Assembly (NCBI GenBank): GCA_036146215.1
Contig: JAYYJN010000162.1
Coordinates: 1 to 13,468, forward strand
Length of the DNA: 13,468 bases
DNA from: UBA7805 sp036146215
GTDB lineage: Bacteria; Planctomycetota; Planctomycetia; Pirellulales; UBA7805
Direction of reading: 5' to 3'
The number at the start of each line of letters is the position of its first letter. Within the stretch, counting starts at the first letter, position 1. The notes beneath the pieces were generated by a model. It saw nothing but the letters and a program-made list of their open reading frames with translations, did not search any database and was not told where the DNA came from. Shown here piece after piece: positions 1 to 7,444 of this stretch. A program made the position numbers and the translations under genes.

Positions 1-164
1 GGTACAATCAGAATCGTGTGTTTGTGGGGATGGGCGTCACACCGCGTAAGGGAAGTCCATGGCGTGCCGAAGTGGGTTATCTTTATCAACAGATCGATAT
101 CCCGTTTGACGGAGCGAATCTGAGTAACCACATCCTCGCAGTGAATCTATTTTTTAATCCGTAA
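1..164 (+). CDS. C-terminal fragment of a DUF2490-like outer-membrane beta-barrel protein (5' end outside window)
   Basis: The third forward frame is open from the window edge to a TAA at 162-164 and gives 53 residues. They begin YNQNRVFVGMGV and end SNHILAVNLFFNP. The alternating hydrophobic/polar strands, the aromatic residues and the ending in a strand with Phe near the C terminus fit an outer-membrane beta-barrel. The 'YNQNR...G' and 'NHIL..NLFFN' segments resemble the last strands of DUF2490 proteins, a family of uncharacterised barrels. The other two forward frames hit stops within about 110 nt. No upstream sequence is available, so signal peptide, length and operon context cannot be judged. 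The family call comes from pattern recognition on a short fragment; that it is the end of a beta-barrel is the firmer part. Confidence 0.6.
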   Translation, partial: YNQNRVFVGMGVTPRKGSPWRAEVGYLYQQIDIPFDGANLSNHILAVNLFFNP

Positions 165-192
165 GCCGGCGTCTCAGAAATCGGTGAAGGTG

Positions 193-215
193 CCCCGGCA
201 GACTCGTGCCGTGGG
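193..215 (+). terminator. Hairpin 29 nt after the barrel gene, possible terminator
   Basis: CCC-CGGCA, a 6-nt loop (GACTCG), then TGCCG-T-GGG form an 8-bp GC-rich stem with one bulged T. It lies just downstream of the stop at 164 and before a convergent gene end. No T-run follows, so it is not a classical intrinsic terminator. It could be an mRNA 3' end stabiliser or a terminator without a U-tract. Confidence 0.3.
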
Positions 216-245
216 ATCATGACTCATTGGCGGAGACTCGCTTCC

Positions 246-263
246 GGCCCGATATATCGGGGC
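246..263 (-). terminator. Palindrome just past the oxidoreductase stop, possible 3' hairpin
   Basis: A perfect 14-bp palindrome, CCCGATATATCGGG, lies at 248-261. One further pair (246/263) exists beyond a mismatch. It begins 7 nt past the stop codon of the minus-strand oxidoreductase gene, between two convergent genes, which is where a bidirectional terminator would sit. No T-run is present on either side. A protein-binding palindrome is an alternative. Confidence 0.3.
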
Positions 264-269
264 AGTCCC

Positions 270-1307
270 CTACCCTGTCTGCGGCATCATCAACAGCTTG
301 CCATCGGTCATGTGATTGACATATTGTCGCAGCCCGTCGACCGCCTCCTCGAGTGATACGGTCCGCTGCACCTTGGTCTCGATACGGCCGTCGATCAGCA
401 TCTTTTGCGCGCGACTTGCCGCCCGCACCACATCGAGGCTTCCCCGCTCCCTCAGCCAGGCACCCAGATAGAAGCCGGTAACCGTCTTGCCGCGAAAGAT
501 TAATTCGATCGGATCGATATTGTCACACGCCGCTTCCGACAGCGCGCCATAGACAAAAACGGTAGAACCCTCCGGAAGCACATTGAAAAGTGTGCCGGTC
601 ATTTCGCCGCCGATCGCCTCGAAAGCGGTCGTGGCCTGAAGCTTCGCGGCGATCGCCGCGAGCCGATCCACGAAGTCATCATCCGAGCTATTGAGAACGT
701 GCGCAGCACCCATCGACTTGAGCAGTTCGACTTGGGCTTTACGGCGCACGACGTTGATGATCGGGAAATTTAACTCCGCGGCCATGGCCACAAGCATCCT
801 GCCGAGTTGGCTTGCACCGGCGGTTTGTACCGCCGCACGATGACCGCCACGTTGTGCTGTTTCCAGGAGTCCCATGGCCGTAAGCGGATTGACGATCAGA
901 CTGGCGGCCTGTTCCATGCGGAGTTTTCGTTTCAGTGGAATACACTCGGCAGCATTCGCAACGACATACTGAGCCCACGTGCCATCGCGGTCCTCCGGCT
1001 GTCCGCAAGCGACTCGTTTGCCCATGAGCCACCAGGCGAGTGGCCCACCTCCGCTGGCGACGACCGTGCCCGCGCCTTCCCAGCCTGGGACGGTCGGCAG
1101 TGTTTTAAGCGACCCATATTTTCCTTGCAGCAGTAGAAGGTCGGAAGGATTGCAGGGCGCCGCTTCGATTCGAACCAGCACCTGACCGCGCTTGAGTGCC
1201 GGCACGGATCGCTGCTCCACTTTAAGGCTGTCGATTGCTTCCGCGATGTCTTCGCAATATTCATGCAGCACGAGCGCGTGCATGTGATCGGGGATTGAAT
1301 CGATCAT
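270..1307 (-). CDS. Zinc-independent MDR-family NAD(P)H-dependent oxidoreductase (quinone reductase / enoyl reductase-like)
   Basis: This 345-residue protein has the usual length of medium-chain dehydrogenase/reductases. The N-terminal GroES-like half carries PCNPSDLLLLQGKYG (about 51-65) and VPGWEGAGTV (about 73-82), typical of the quinone oxidoreductase and 2-enoyl thioester reductase (ETR) branches. The cofactor-binding Rossmann half starts near residue 157, with the glycine motif AGASQLGR at 163-170. I see no structural or catalytic zinc-ligand clusters, so it should be a zinc-free, probably NADPH-using reductase acting on a quinone, enone or enoyl thioester; the substrate cannot be read from sequence. 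The ATG at 1305-1307 is preceded by GAGGT with a 5-nt spacer, which supports it over an internal Met at residue 9. It lies 83 bp after dinB in the same direction, with a likely terminator between them, so cotranscription is doubtful. Confidence 0.9.
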   Translation of the reverse strand: MIDSIPDHMHALVLHEYCEDIAEAIDSLKVEQRSVPALKRGQVLVRIEAAPCNPSDLLLLQGKYGSLKTLPTVPGWEGAGTVVASGGGPLAWWLMGKRVACGQPEDRDGTWAQYVVANAAECIPLKRKLRMEQAASLIVNPLTAMGLLETAQRGGHRAAVQTAGASQLGRMLVAMAAELNFPIINVVRRKAQVELLKSMGAAHVLNSSDDDFVDRLAAIAAKLQATTAFEAIGGEMTGTLFNVLPEGSTVFVYGALSEAACDNIDPIELIFRGKTVTGFYLGAWLRERGSLDVVRAASRAQKMLIDGRIETKVQRTVSLEEAVDGLRQYVNHMTDGKLLMMPQTG

Positions 1308-1346
1308 CTCTTACCTCGCTTTAAACAGTTAAAAAGTGAAAGCTTG

Positions 1347-1372
1347 AAAAATCAGGAAAGACTCCTGCGATT
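1347..1372 (-). terminator. Intrinsic terminator downstream of dinB
   Basis: Read on the minus strand, CAGGA-GTCTT-TCCTG (1353-1367) is followed directly by ATTTTTC. The stem can extend by three A-T pairs (AAT/ATT) around a 2-nt bulge. It lies 19 nt past the dinB stop, where an intrinsic terminator is expected. The next gene starts only about 40 nt further on, so that gene would need read-through or a promoter in the same short gap. Confidence 0.5.
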
Positions 1373-1390
1373 CAATGAGGTGGCAGCCGA

Positions 1391-2575
1391 TCATGAGGGT
1401 CTCGGTCGGTGCCGTGCGTTATGCTTGAGCGTGCTTCCGCGACTCAGGGCCTTCGCGCCATACCGGTCGCGAATCTGATCGCCAACCTGGTCGAGTCCGT
1501 CTTGCCGCTCACGGTCCGCCTCATCAAACAGTTCCTGCTGGGTAACTCCCGTGCGGTCAATTTCCGTAACGCCCATCCCCAGCAGTCGCACTGGCAGATG
1601 ATCGCTTGGCAGGCGTGTGCTCAATAGCGCATTGGCCTGCTCCCAGAGCGTTTGCGTACTATTGGTGGGCTCAGGCAGCTTGCGCGATCGGGTGATGGTT
1701 TGAAAATCGGCAAATCGGACCTTGATTTCAACGGTCCTGCCGCGCAGCGCATGTCGCCGTAACCTTCGCGCGACCTGTTCGGTCAACTCCAGCAGCCAGG
1801 CCCTCAGCGATTCTTGATCATCCAGATCGGTGGCAAAGGTTGTTTCGTTCGAAACCGACTTGGCCTCACGGTCCAGCACGACAGGCCGATTGTCGATGGC
1901 ATGGGCAAGTTTCGACAGGTGTTCACCATGGCTGCCGAAGTGACTCGTGAGGACACTGAGCGGTAAAGCCCGCAGCTGAGAGATCGTGTGCACGCCCAGT
2001 CTCTGAAACACCTTGCTGGTCTGGCGACCCACACCCCACAGCCGCTCGACCGGCAGTGGATCAAGAAAGGCTTGGACTCCGCGTGGGTCCACCTGCACGA
2101 ATCCGTCCGGCTTTTCCAGATCGCTGGCAATCTTGGCAAGGAACTTATTGGGGGCAATGCCGACCGATGCGATCAGGTTGAGTTCACTGCGAATGGATTC
2201 CTTGATCTGGCGTCCGATCGACTCTGCCGCACCGAACAATTGTTCGCTGCCCGATACATCCAGAAACGCCTCATCCAGCGATAGCGGTTCGACCAAGGGC
2301 GTGAAGCGGTGAAAAATTTCACGAATCTGATCAGATATTTGAGCATAGTAATCGAGCCGCGCGGGCAGGACGATGGCGTGGGGGCAAAGCCTTCGCGCGG
2401 TCGACGAGGGCATCGCGCTATGGACGCCAAACTGGCGGACCGCATAGTTGGCTGCCGCCACCACACCGCGTCGCTCAGGGCTTCCGCCTACGATGATCGG
2501 CTTTCCGGCGAGGTCCGGTCGGTCGCGCTGCTCGACCGAGGCATAAAAGGCGTCCATGTCGACGTGGATAATCAT
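1391..2575 (-). CDS. dinB: DNA polymerase IV (Y-family translesion polymerase)
   Basis: This 394-residue protein has all Pol IV hallmarks. The N terminus is MIIHVDMDAFYASVEQ, with metal-binding D6 and D8 and the F10-Y11 steric-gate pair. The palm motif SLDEAFLDV supplies D101 and E102. A helix-hairpin-helix-like thumb segment (LPVERLWGVGRQTSKVFQRLGV) and the little-finger domain (about 240-345) follow. QQELF at 346-350 matches the QxxLF type of beta-clamp binding motif, and a basic tail (HRPRPS) ends the protein. Known role of the family: error-prone bypass of damaged template bases, with no proofreading. The ATG at 2573-2575 starts right at the conserved motif, though its ribosome binding site is weak. 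A TACAAT sequence at 2671-2676 (minus) is a possible -10 element. No imuA, imuB or dnaE2 neighbours are present, so this is a stand-alone Pol IV and not a mutasome cassette. Confidence 0.97.
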   Translation of the reverse strand: MIIHVDMDAFYASVEQRDRPDLAGKPIIVGGSPERRGVVAAANYAVRQFGVHSAMPSSTARRLCPHAIVLPARLDYYAQISDQIREIFHRFTPLVEPLSLDEAFLDVSGSEQLFGAAESIGRQIKESIRSELNLIASVGIAPNKFLAKIASDLEKPDGFVQVDPRGVQAFLDPLPVERLWGVGRQTSKVFQRLGVHTISQLRALPLSVLTSHFGSHGEHLSKLAHAIDNRPVVLDREAKSVSNETTFATDLDDQESLRAWLLELTEQVARRLRRHALRGRTVEIKVRFADFQTITRSRKLPEPTNSTQTLWEQANALLSTRLPSDHLPVRLLGMGVTEIDRTGVTQQELFDEADRERQDGLDQVGDQIRDRYGAKALSRGSTLKHNARHRPRPS

Positions 2576-2625
2576 CAGGCACCGATAGCGATTGCGTAAT
2601 GAGCCTTATCAGGCGGTTCATGGTG

Positions 2626-2649
2626 GGTGTGCCCGTTACGGATCACACC
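2626..2649. repeat. Nested inverted repeat upstream of dinB, possible operator or RNA hairpin
   Basis: GGTGTG (2626-2631) and CACACC (2644-2649) are perfect inverted arms. Between them lies a smaller CCG-TTA-CGG hairpin. The site is 51 nt upstream of the dinB start, so it could be a regulator-binding site or a structure in the 5' leader. I cannot match it to a known LexA box. No T-run follows on either strand, which argues against a terminator. Confidence 0.4.
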
Positions 2650-2695
2650 GCAGCTAAAAAGTAAAAACATATTGTATGGCAACGCAAAGATTGTG

Positions 2696-2721
2696 AAAAA
2701 GAGCAAAGGCGTTTTATTGCT
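2696..2721 (-). terminator. Possible terminator after the PVC-type heme-binding protein gene
   Basis: On the minus strand, AGCAA, a 10-nt loop and TTGCT are followed by CTTTTTC, starting about 18 nt after the TAA at 2740. The stem is only 5 bp and AT-containing, so it is weak, but position and T-run are right. Confidence 0.35.
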
Positions 2722-2739
2722 GCCACTCGCGTGAAGGGT

Positions 2740-5700
2740 TTATTTTAAGCTTTTTAAATACGCCAGGAGATCTCTCAGTTGTGCCCGCGAAAGCTTTTGA
2801 TCCAGTCCGTCGGGCATGATCGATACCGGTTGCCGCGTCATCTCCTCGATGTCCGCCTCGTGAAATCGCTGCTCCTGTCCACCGGCACCTTGCAGCACAA
2901 CGGTTCGGCCCGACTGCTGCACAATCCTCCCACTGGCAATCTGTCCATCCATCGTGACAACCATGTAATTCTCGTAGCCTTGCGCGAATGTCGAGCTGGG
3001 CGCAACGATCGACTCGATCAGGTCGCGCGTCGAACGGACCGCACCAATCGTGGTCAGATCGGGCCCCACATTGCCGCCTTGCGACCCCACGCGGTGGCAC
3101 GCTCCGCAAGCGACCTCTGCGCCAAAAAATATTTTTCGGCCGTGCTCGACATCCCCATCCACGTCGAGCGATTGGTAGTCTTTCAACCGTTCGCCGATCG
3201 TTGCTGTCTTTTGCCGAAGCGTCGTCAAAAGTGCTTCTTCTTTTTGCCCAACCTTCTCTGGATACGATTCAAAAAGCCGATGTATCTCCGCCTCGGAGGG
3301 ACGGAAGCTGTTGCTGTTTACCAATTTTTCAAGCAGCTCAACGAGCCCAAGGCCGACTTCCAGGCTGTCGCTACGACGGTACGCCGGCAGCAACTGAGGC
3401 CAGATCAAGGGGTCGACGGGCATCTGCTGAAGCAGGGTCATCAATTGTGCATCGGTGAGTCTGACGCGGCCCAGCACCTCGGCTGCTGCTAATCGTGTAA
3501 GTGGCCTTGTCTGCTTATCGGACTGCTTGTCAGAGGGCGTGCCGGACTCGTTGGCGGGCTGCGTGTCGAGCTGCCCGCAAAGGAGCTCGAAAGCTGCATC
3601 GGAGAGACCTTGCCCGCGGCCCGCCACAGCGCCGAGTGCGGCGACCCGCAGCGGCATCGGCACATCCGATCGTTTGCTGAATGCTGTTAATGCCGCGTCG
3701 AGTTCGGGGCGCTGTAATTTTGCAGCCGTCTGTACCGCCGCACGTTGCACGTCCGGATCGCAATGCCGCGTCGCCTCTGAGAGACCATCGATCCAGGACC
3801 GTGGCAGGTTGCCGAGGCTGCACTGTCCGATGCTGCCAAGTAGCAGCACAAGCGGATCGCTCGATAGTTCCGGCTCGCGCAACATGGTGCCGACCAACCC
3901 CTGCATATCGCTCTGGTTTTGAAACGCGACGATCAGGCTCGGCACTGCCGCACGCTGCATCTCGGAAAGTGACGGCGCACCAAGCCATTTTTGCAATAGC
4001 GCCCCCGCGTCGGCAGCCCATTCGGGATGCTGCATCAGAGTGTCAATCGCCGCCTGCCGCAGTTTTTCATCCGCCGCGCCCAGTCGCGCGATGACCGCGT
4101 CGTTGGTGATGGATTGATGTGGAAGCTGATTGAGCAGCAGCAGAGCGCACCGCTGCACCGCGGGGTCCGGATCCCCCAGTGCGGAAAGCAACTGCTGCTC
4201 AGAGGCGAGGTGATGGATGGCGTGAATCAGCGCATGTTGTAAAAACCGATCCGACTCGTTCTTGAGGGCGTCGAGCATTGCCGGCACCGCATCGGGTTGC
4301 CCACAGCGTGCAAGGGCATCGGCCGCCGCGCGGCGGACCGGCAGGTCGCCCGTTGAAAGCAGATCGCACAACCGCGACGAGCAACTTTCCTCTCCCCGCA
4401 GTCCCAACGCGCGTGCAGCTGTCATGACGACCTCGCTCTGGTCGCTTTCGAGTGCCTGCTGCAAGGGTTTGAGCGACGATGGGTCGGTGCAACCGGCCAG
4501 CGCCCAGATCGCAAGCTGCTTTGTTTGGGCATCTTCTACGTGCTCGAGTGTTCGGCTGAGCGGGCCGACCGCTTGGCCGTCGTGCCGCCGAAGAAGCCGC
4601 CCTGCGCGGTGGCGGACCATCGGCCTGGGGTCACTCAGCAAGCCGCATAATTGCGCGGGCGAGGCATTTTTCCAGTCCAAATCCATTCCCCACGCCTGCG
4701 CACGATTCAGTTTGTCGTTGCGGGCATCCTGCCGCCGGATCCGGTAGATCCCCCCCGGTGCCCGCGAGTCGCGAATCCGGCCCGTGGGACAGTGCTGCAC
4801 ATACCAACCCCCGGTGTCGATCACCAACAGACTGCCATCCGCATCCTGCAGCACGTCTGAGGGATGAAAATCAGCACTCGCGCTGGTTACAAAGTCGATG
4901 TTTTCCGAAGCGAACGTGCTACCGACACGTGAGAGCTTGTGACGCTGCACTTTTCGCGCATTATGCTGTGCCGAAAACAGTTGGCCATGAAAGGCATCAC
5001 CTCGATCATTCGCTTCGTATCGGACCAGACCGCTCGGCGCGACGGCGGGAAACATCGAAATGGCAGGAAGCGCCTCGCCCGTCATCGGTTGAGGCGTGCC
5101 TTCATCCTCGAGCGATAGCGGATAAAGACCACCGGGTGCGAGATCAACAATCGCATCGCGCAGCCCGCCGGCGGGCATTTGAAAAAAATTGTCCGTGCCG
5201 ATCATTTCGCCCTGCGGCGTGAACACGATTTCCACAAGGTTAACAAAACCGCGGCACACAACTTCCGGGTCGGTGCCATCCGGACGACAGCGAATCAATG
5301 CGCCGCTCTTTCCAGTCAGCGTTTTGCCATGCTGGTCTTTCAGTTGATAACCATCCGGTCGCCCCATCGTCATGTAGAGTAATCCGTCGGGGCCGAAGAC
5401 CAATCCGTGCAGGCTGCCGTTGTCGGCGTGCCCGAATCCGGTGAGGATCACATTGCGCTCTTCTGCGCGCCCGTCGCCATCGCGATCTTCAAAGGTGACC
5501 AGATTCGGCGGGTCGGCGACATATAGTTTGTCATCGTGCCAGCAGAGTCCCATCGGGAACACGAGTTGGTCGGCAAAAATCTGCGAAGATTCAAATCGTC
5601 CGTCACCATCGTGGTCTTCAAGTCGTCGAACGCGACAGTTCCGCGTCTGTGTTTGCAATCCCTCATACAAATCGAGCCCAGAAGACTCTGCCACGTAAAG

Positions 5701-5874
5701 CCGTCCGTGATCATCGAAGCAGGCAAACATCGGGAAGACGACCTGCGGTTCACCGGCGACTTGTTCGACCACAAAACCGTCCGGTGCATGAACCTGCCCA
5801 TCAAGTTCGCCGCTTCGTGCTGCTGCTGCCTGCATGGCGGTTGCAATGCTGAGTAAAACGACCAGCGATTTCAT
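2740..5874 (-). CDS. Secreted PVC-type heme-binding protein: beta-propeller dehydrogenase-like domain, HEAT repeats, C-terminal cytochrome c domain
   Basis: This protein has 1044 residues from the chosen start. Residues 1-20 (MKSLVVLLSIATAMQAAAA) are a signal peptide. Residues about 33-380 form a sugar/sorbosone dehydrogenase-like beta-propeller, with motifs such as FDDHGRLYVAES and HGLVFGPDGLLYMTMG, as in the 'putative membrane-bound dehydrogenase' family. Residues about 400-760 are alpha-helical HEAT-type repeats. The last 140 residues are a heme-binding domain: CGACH (923-927; bases 3094-3108), then GNVGPDLT, and a late Met in IMPDGLDQKLS as candidate second heme ligand. It is likely a periplasmic or surface redox enzyme oxidising an organic substrate and passing electrons to its own heme; the substrate is unknown for this family. 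An in-frame ATG at 5917-5919 would add 15 residues but destroy the signal peptide, and it overlaps a TATAAT promoter element, so ATG 5872-5874 is preferred. Confidence 0.9.
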   Translation of the reverse strand: MKSLVVLLSIATAMQAAAARSGELDGQVHAPDGFVVEQVAGEPQVVFPMFACFDDHGRLYVAESSGLDLYEGLQTQTRNCRVRRLEDHDGDGRFESSQIFADQLVFPMGLCWHDDKLYVADPPNLVTFEDRDGDGRAEERNVILTGFGHADNGSLHGLVFGPDGLLYMTMGRPDGYQLKDQHGKTLTGKSGALIRCRPDGTDPEVVCRGFVNLVEIVFTPQGEMIGTDNFFQMPAGGLRDAIVDLAPGGLYPLSLEDEGTPQPMTGEALPAISMFPAVAPSGLVRYEANDRGDAFHGQLFSAQHNARKVQRHKLSRVGSTFASENIDFVTSASADFHPSDVLQDADGSLLVIDTGGWYVQHCPTGRIRDSRAPGGIYRIRRQDARNDKLNRAQAWGMDLDWKNASPAQLCGLLSDPRPMVRHRAGRLLRRHDGQAVGPLSRTLEHVEDAQTKQLAIWALAGCTDPSSLKPLQQALESDQSEVVMTAARALGLRGEESCSSRLCDLLSTGDLPVRRAAADALARCGQPDAVPAMLDALKNESDRFLQHALIHAIHHLASEQQLLSALGDPDPAVQRCALLLLNQLPHQSITNDAVIARLGAADEKLRQAAIDTLMQHPEWAADAGALLQKWLGAPSLSEMQRAAVPSLIVAFQNQSDMQGLVGTMLREPELSSDPLVLLLGSIGQCSLGNLPRSWIDGLSEATRHCDPDVQRAAVQTAAKLQRPELDAALTAFSKRSDVPMPLRVAALGAVAGRGQGLSDAAFELLCGQLDTQPANESGTPSDKQSDKQTRPLTRLAAAEVLGRVRLTDAQLMTLLQQMPVDPLIWPQLLPAYRRSDSLEVGLGLVELLEKLVNSNSFRPSEAEIHRLFESYPEKVGQKEEALLTTLRQKTATIGERLKDYQSLDVDGDVEHGRKIFFGAEVACGACHRVGSQGGNVGPDLTTIGAVRSTRDLIESIVAPSSTFAQGYENYMVVTMDGQIASGRIVQQSGRTVVLQGAGGQEQRFHEADIEEMTRQPVSIMPDGLDQKLSRAQLRDLLAYLKSLK

Positions 5875-5917
5875 GGGTGTTCTCGGCAAATCCGCAAAGG
5901 AGTTGTCACAAGCGGCC

Positions 5918-5948
5918 ATTATATCAACTGCTGTACCAACTGCATCAA
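5918..5948 (-). promoter_or_regulatory. Predicted sigma70-type promoter for the PVC-type heme-binding protein gene
   Basis: On the minus strand a perfect TATAAT (5918-5923) has TTGATG (5943-5948) upstream with a 19-bp spacer. The -10 match is perfect; the -35 matches 4 of 6 and the spacing is long. A transcript would start near 5911 and give a leader of about 37 nt before the ATG at 5874. The ATG at 5917-5919 lies within the -10 element and so cannot be the translation start if this promoter is used. Confidence 0.4.
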
Positions 5949-5952
5949 CTGC
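5923..5952 (-). repeat. Three 9-bp direct repeats GCAGTTGRT over the promoter
   Basis: On the minus strand GCAGTTGAT (5944-5952), GCAGTTGGT (5935-5943) and GCAGTTGAT (5923-5931) occur in a row. The first two abut and the third follows after 3 bp. They fill the spacer and flank the -10 and -35 elements of the predicted promoter, so they could be a direct-repeat operator. Confidence 0.6.
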
Positions 5953-6039
5953 GCATCGAATACTGATGGGGCGACTGCTGGTGATACACGTTTGTTTTGC
6001 GTCAGCAGATCAAAACGTTCAGCATGCTCGAAACCATCG

Positions 6040-7047
6040 TTAATCCTCCGCCACCATGTGGGATAAGACCTCACTCACAAGTCGTTTTTTTTCATCTTCG
6101 TCGATAAAGGCGGCCGAGAAAGAATTGCAGGCAAGCAATCGCATTGAATCTTGGGAGAGATCAAACGCGCGTTGTACTGCCAGAAAATTCTCATTGATAT
6201 ATCCGCCGAAGTACGACGGATCGTCCGAATTTACCGTAACCAATAAACCTGCATCCATCATTTTCTGAAGCGGGTGGTCGTCCATCGTTTTATAGACGCA
6301 AAGCCGCACGTTCGAGAGCGGGCAGACGGTGAGTGGAATCTGCTCCTTTTGCAAACGATTCACAAGCGCTGCATCTTCCATGCATCGAACACCATGATCG
6401 ATGCGTTCCGCTTTGAGGAGATCGAGCGCTTGGTCAATGTATTCCGGTGGCCCCTCCTCACCTGCATGACACACAACGTGGAAATCATGCCTGCGCGCTT
6501 CGTCAAAGACTTCAGTAAATTTTGAGGGCGGGTTGCCCTGCTCCGACGAATCGAGACCCACGCCGATGATGCGATCGCGATGTGGTATCGCTTGCCTCAG
6601 TGTTTGCATGGCCGAGTCAGCGCTGAGATGTCTGAGGAAGCAAAGAATCAATTGTGACGACAATCCGAGTTCACGTCGTCCCCGATCCAGTGCAGTAGAA
6701 ATTCCGTCCAGGACGGTTTCAAAGGCAATGCCTCGATCGGTGTGCGTTTGCGGATCGAAAAAGATTTCCACATGCCTGACCGCTTCAGCCGCGGCCTTTG
6801 TCAGATAGGCAAATGTCAAATCATGAAAGTCTTGCTCAGTTCGAATGGCTGCGGCAACGCTGTAGTAAAGATCGAGAAACGACTGAAGATCTGAAAATGA
6901 ATATGCGGATTTCAGTTCTTCCACCGATTCATATGGTAGTTCTATTGCATTACGCGCTGCAAATTCAAAAGCTTGCTCTGGTTCCAGCGTGCCCTCAATA
7001 TGCAGATGCAGTTCTGCCTTCGGCAAGGTCGCAATGAAATCGCGCAT
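6040..7047 (-). CDS. add: Adenosine deaminase family protein, most like adenine deaminase (type 2)
   Basis: This 335-residue metal-dependent amidohydrolase resembles the purine deaminases throughout. Metal ligands H14 and H16 lie in AELHLHIEGTLEPE. HAGEEGPPEY (194-203) gives metal ligand H194 and proton donor E197. H218 lies in ERIDHGV, and the D275-D276 pair in VNSDDPSYFGGY. HAGEEGPPEY and SDDPxYFGGY are characteristic of the bacterial/yeast adenine deaminase branch (for example Pseudomonas PA0148), whereas true adenosine deaminases have HAGE..GPESI and TDDP. The reaction is therefore probably adenine + water to hypoxanthine + ammonia in cytosolic purine salvage. The symbol add is the one usually transferred for the family and may misstate the substrate. 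The ATG at 7045-7047 is chosen because AGAGAGGA precedes it at good spacing; an in-frame TTG at 7063-7065 lies upstream of that site and is less likely. Confidence 0.93.
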   Translation of the reverse strand: MRDFIATLPKAELHLHIEGTLEPEQAFEFAARNAIELPYESVEELKSAYSFSDLQSFLDLYYSVAAAIRTEQDFHDLTFAYLTKAAAEAVRHVEIFFDPQTHTDRGIAFETVLDGISTALDRGRRELGLSSQLILCFLRHLSADSAMQTLRQAIPHRDRIIGVGLDSSEQGNPPSKFTEVFDEARRHDFHVVCHAGEEGPPEYIDQALDLLKAERIDHGVRCMEDAALVNRLQKEQIPLTVCPLSNVRLCVYKTMDDHPLQKMMDAGLLVTVNSDDPSYFGGYINENFLAVQRAFDLSQDSMRLLACNSFSAAFIDEDEKKRLVSEVLSHMVAED

Positions 7048-7052
7048 CGGGA

Positions 7053-7060
7053 TCCTCTCT
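7053..7060 (-). promoter_or_regulatory. Ribosome binding site that fixes the deaminase start
   Basis: AGAGAGGA on the minus strand ends 5 nt before the ATG at 7045-7047 (6 nt when counted from the GAGG core). It would be internal coding sequence if the upstream TTG were used, so it supports the ATG start. Confidence 0.6.
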
Positions 7061-7077
7061 TTCAATCGTTACAATTT

Positions 7078-7133
7078 CTGCACATGGTCTTCTGCGCGTG
7101 GTTTACTGCACATGAATTGCTGCAAATGGTTTT
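7078..7133. repeat. Four tandem degenerate 14-bp repeats upstream of the deaminase
   Basis: Four abutting units start at 7078, 7092, 7106 and 7120: CTGCACATGGTCTT, CTGCGCGTGGTTTA, CTGCACATGAATTG and CTGCAAATGGTTTT. Seven of the 14 positions (CTGC, the TG at 8-9, and T at 13) are the same in all four. The array ends 30 nt before the deaminase ATG, so it covers the likely promoter or leader and may be a cooperative regulator-binding array. Confidence 0.6.
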
Positions 7134-7288
7134 CGCAATCGCAGCACCGTGATGCTTCGACAATGTCTGCCATCGGACGAAGCCGACAACCAGTGAAGCA
7201 TAGCACATTCAAACGACCACGGATTAGGTGGACGCCTCATGGTTCACACTGGGGGATGATCAGGTGACCTAACTTCTTTGTTGTAGTG

Positions 7289-7329
7289 GAACCGAAGCAA
7301 GAGCTTTTATGGTTCGGAGCCCGTTTTTT
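7289..7329 (+). terminator. Orphan terminator-like hairpin in the leader of the DUF1592 operon
   Basis: GAACCGAAGC (7289-7298), loop AAGA, then GCTTT-TAT-GGTTC (7303-7315) form a 10-pair stem with one G.T pair and a 3-nt bulge. GGAGCCCG and T6 (7324-7329) follow. No plus-strand gene precedes it in the window, so it may be an attenuator in the operon leader or the end of a small RNA. The 8-nt gap between stem and T-run weakens it as an intrinsic terminator. Confidence 0.4.
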
Positions 7330-7444
7330 CTCATGACTTGCGTTGGATTGACGCACGCGAGAACTGGAAGATCTGGCAGGATTGAGGTCCCGGTCGCTCA
7401 GGATGCGAGTACAATGACAGCTCGCCTTATGGCATAATGGGTTG

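Noticed and set aside
2779..3492. Long plus-strand open frame (237 codons) opposite the heme-binding protein gene
   Set aside because: It is antisense to a well-supported gene with clear domains, has no ribosome binding site and no recognisable protein sequence; a by-product of GC-rich codon use.
5875..5919. Fifteen-residue N-terminal extension of the heme-binding protein from the ATG at 5917-5919
   Set aside because: It would bury the signal peptide, lacks a ribosome binding site, and the ATG overlaps a TATAAT promoter element.
7333..7437. 34-codon open frame (MTCVGLTHAR...) after the leader hairpin, considered as a leader peptide
   Set aside because: No ribosome binding site precedes it (the T-run does), and it has no run of regulatory codons or membrane segment.
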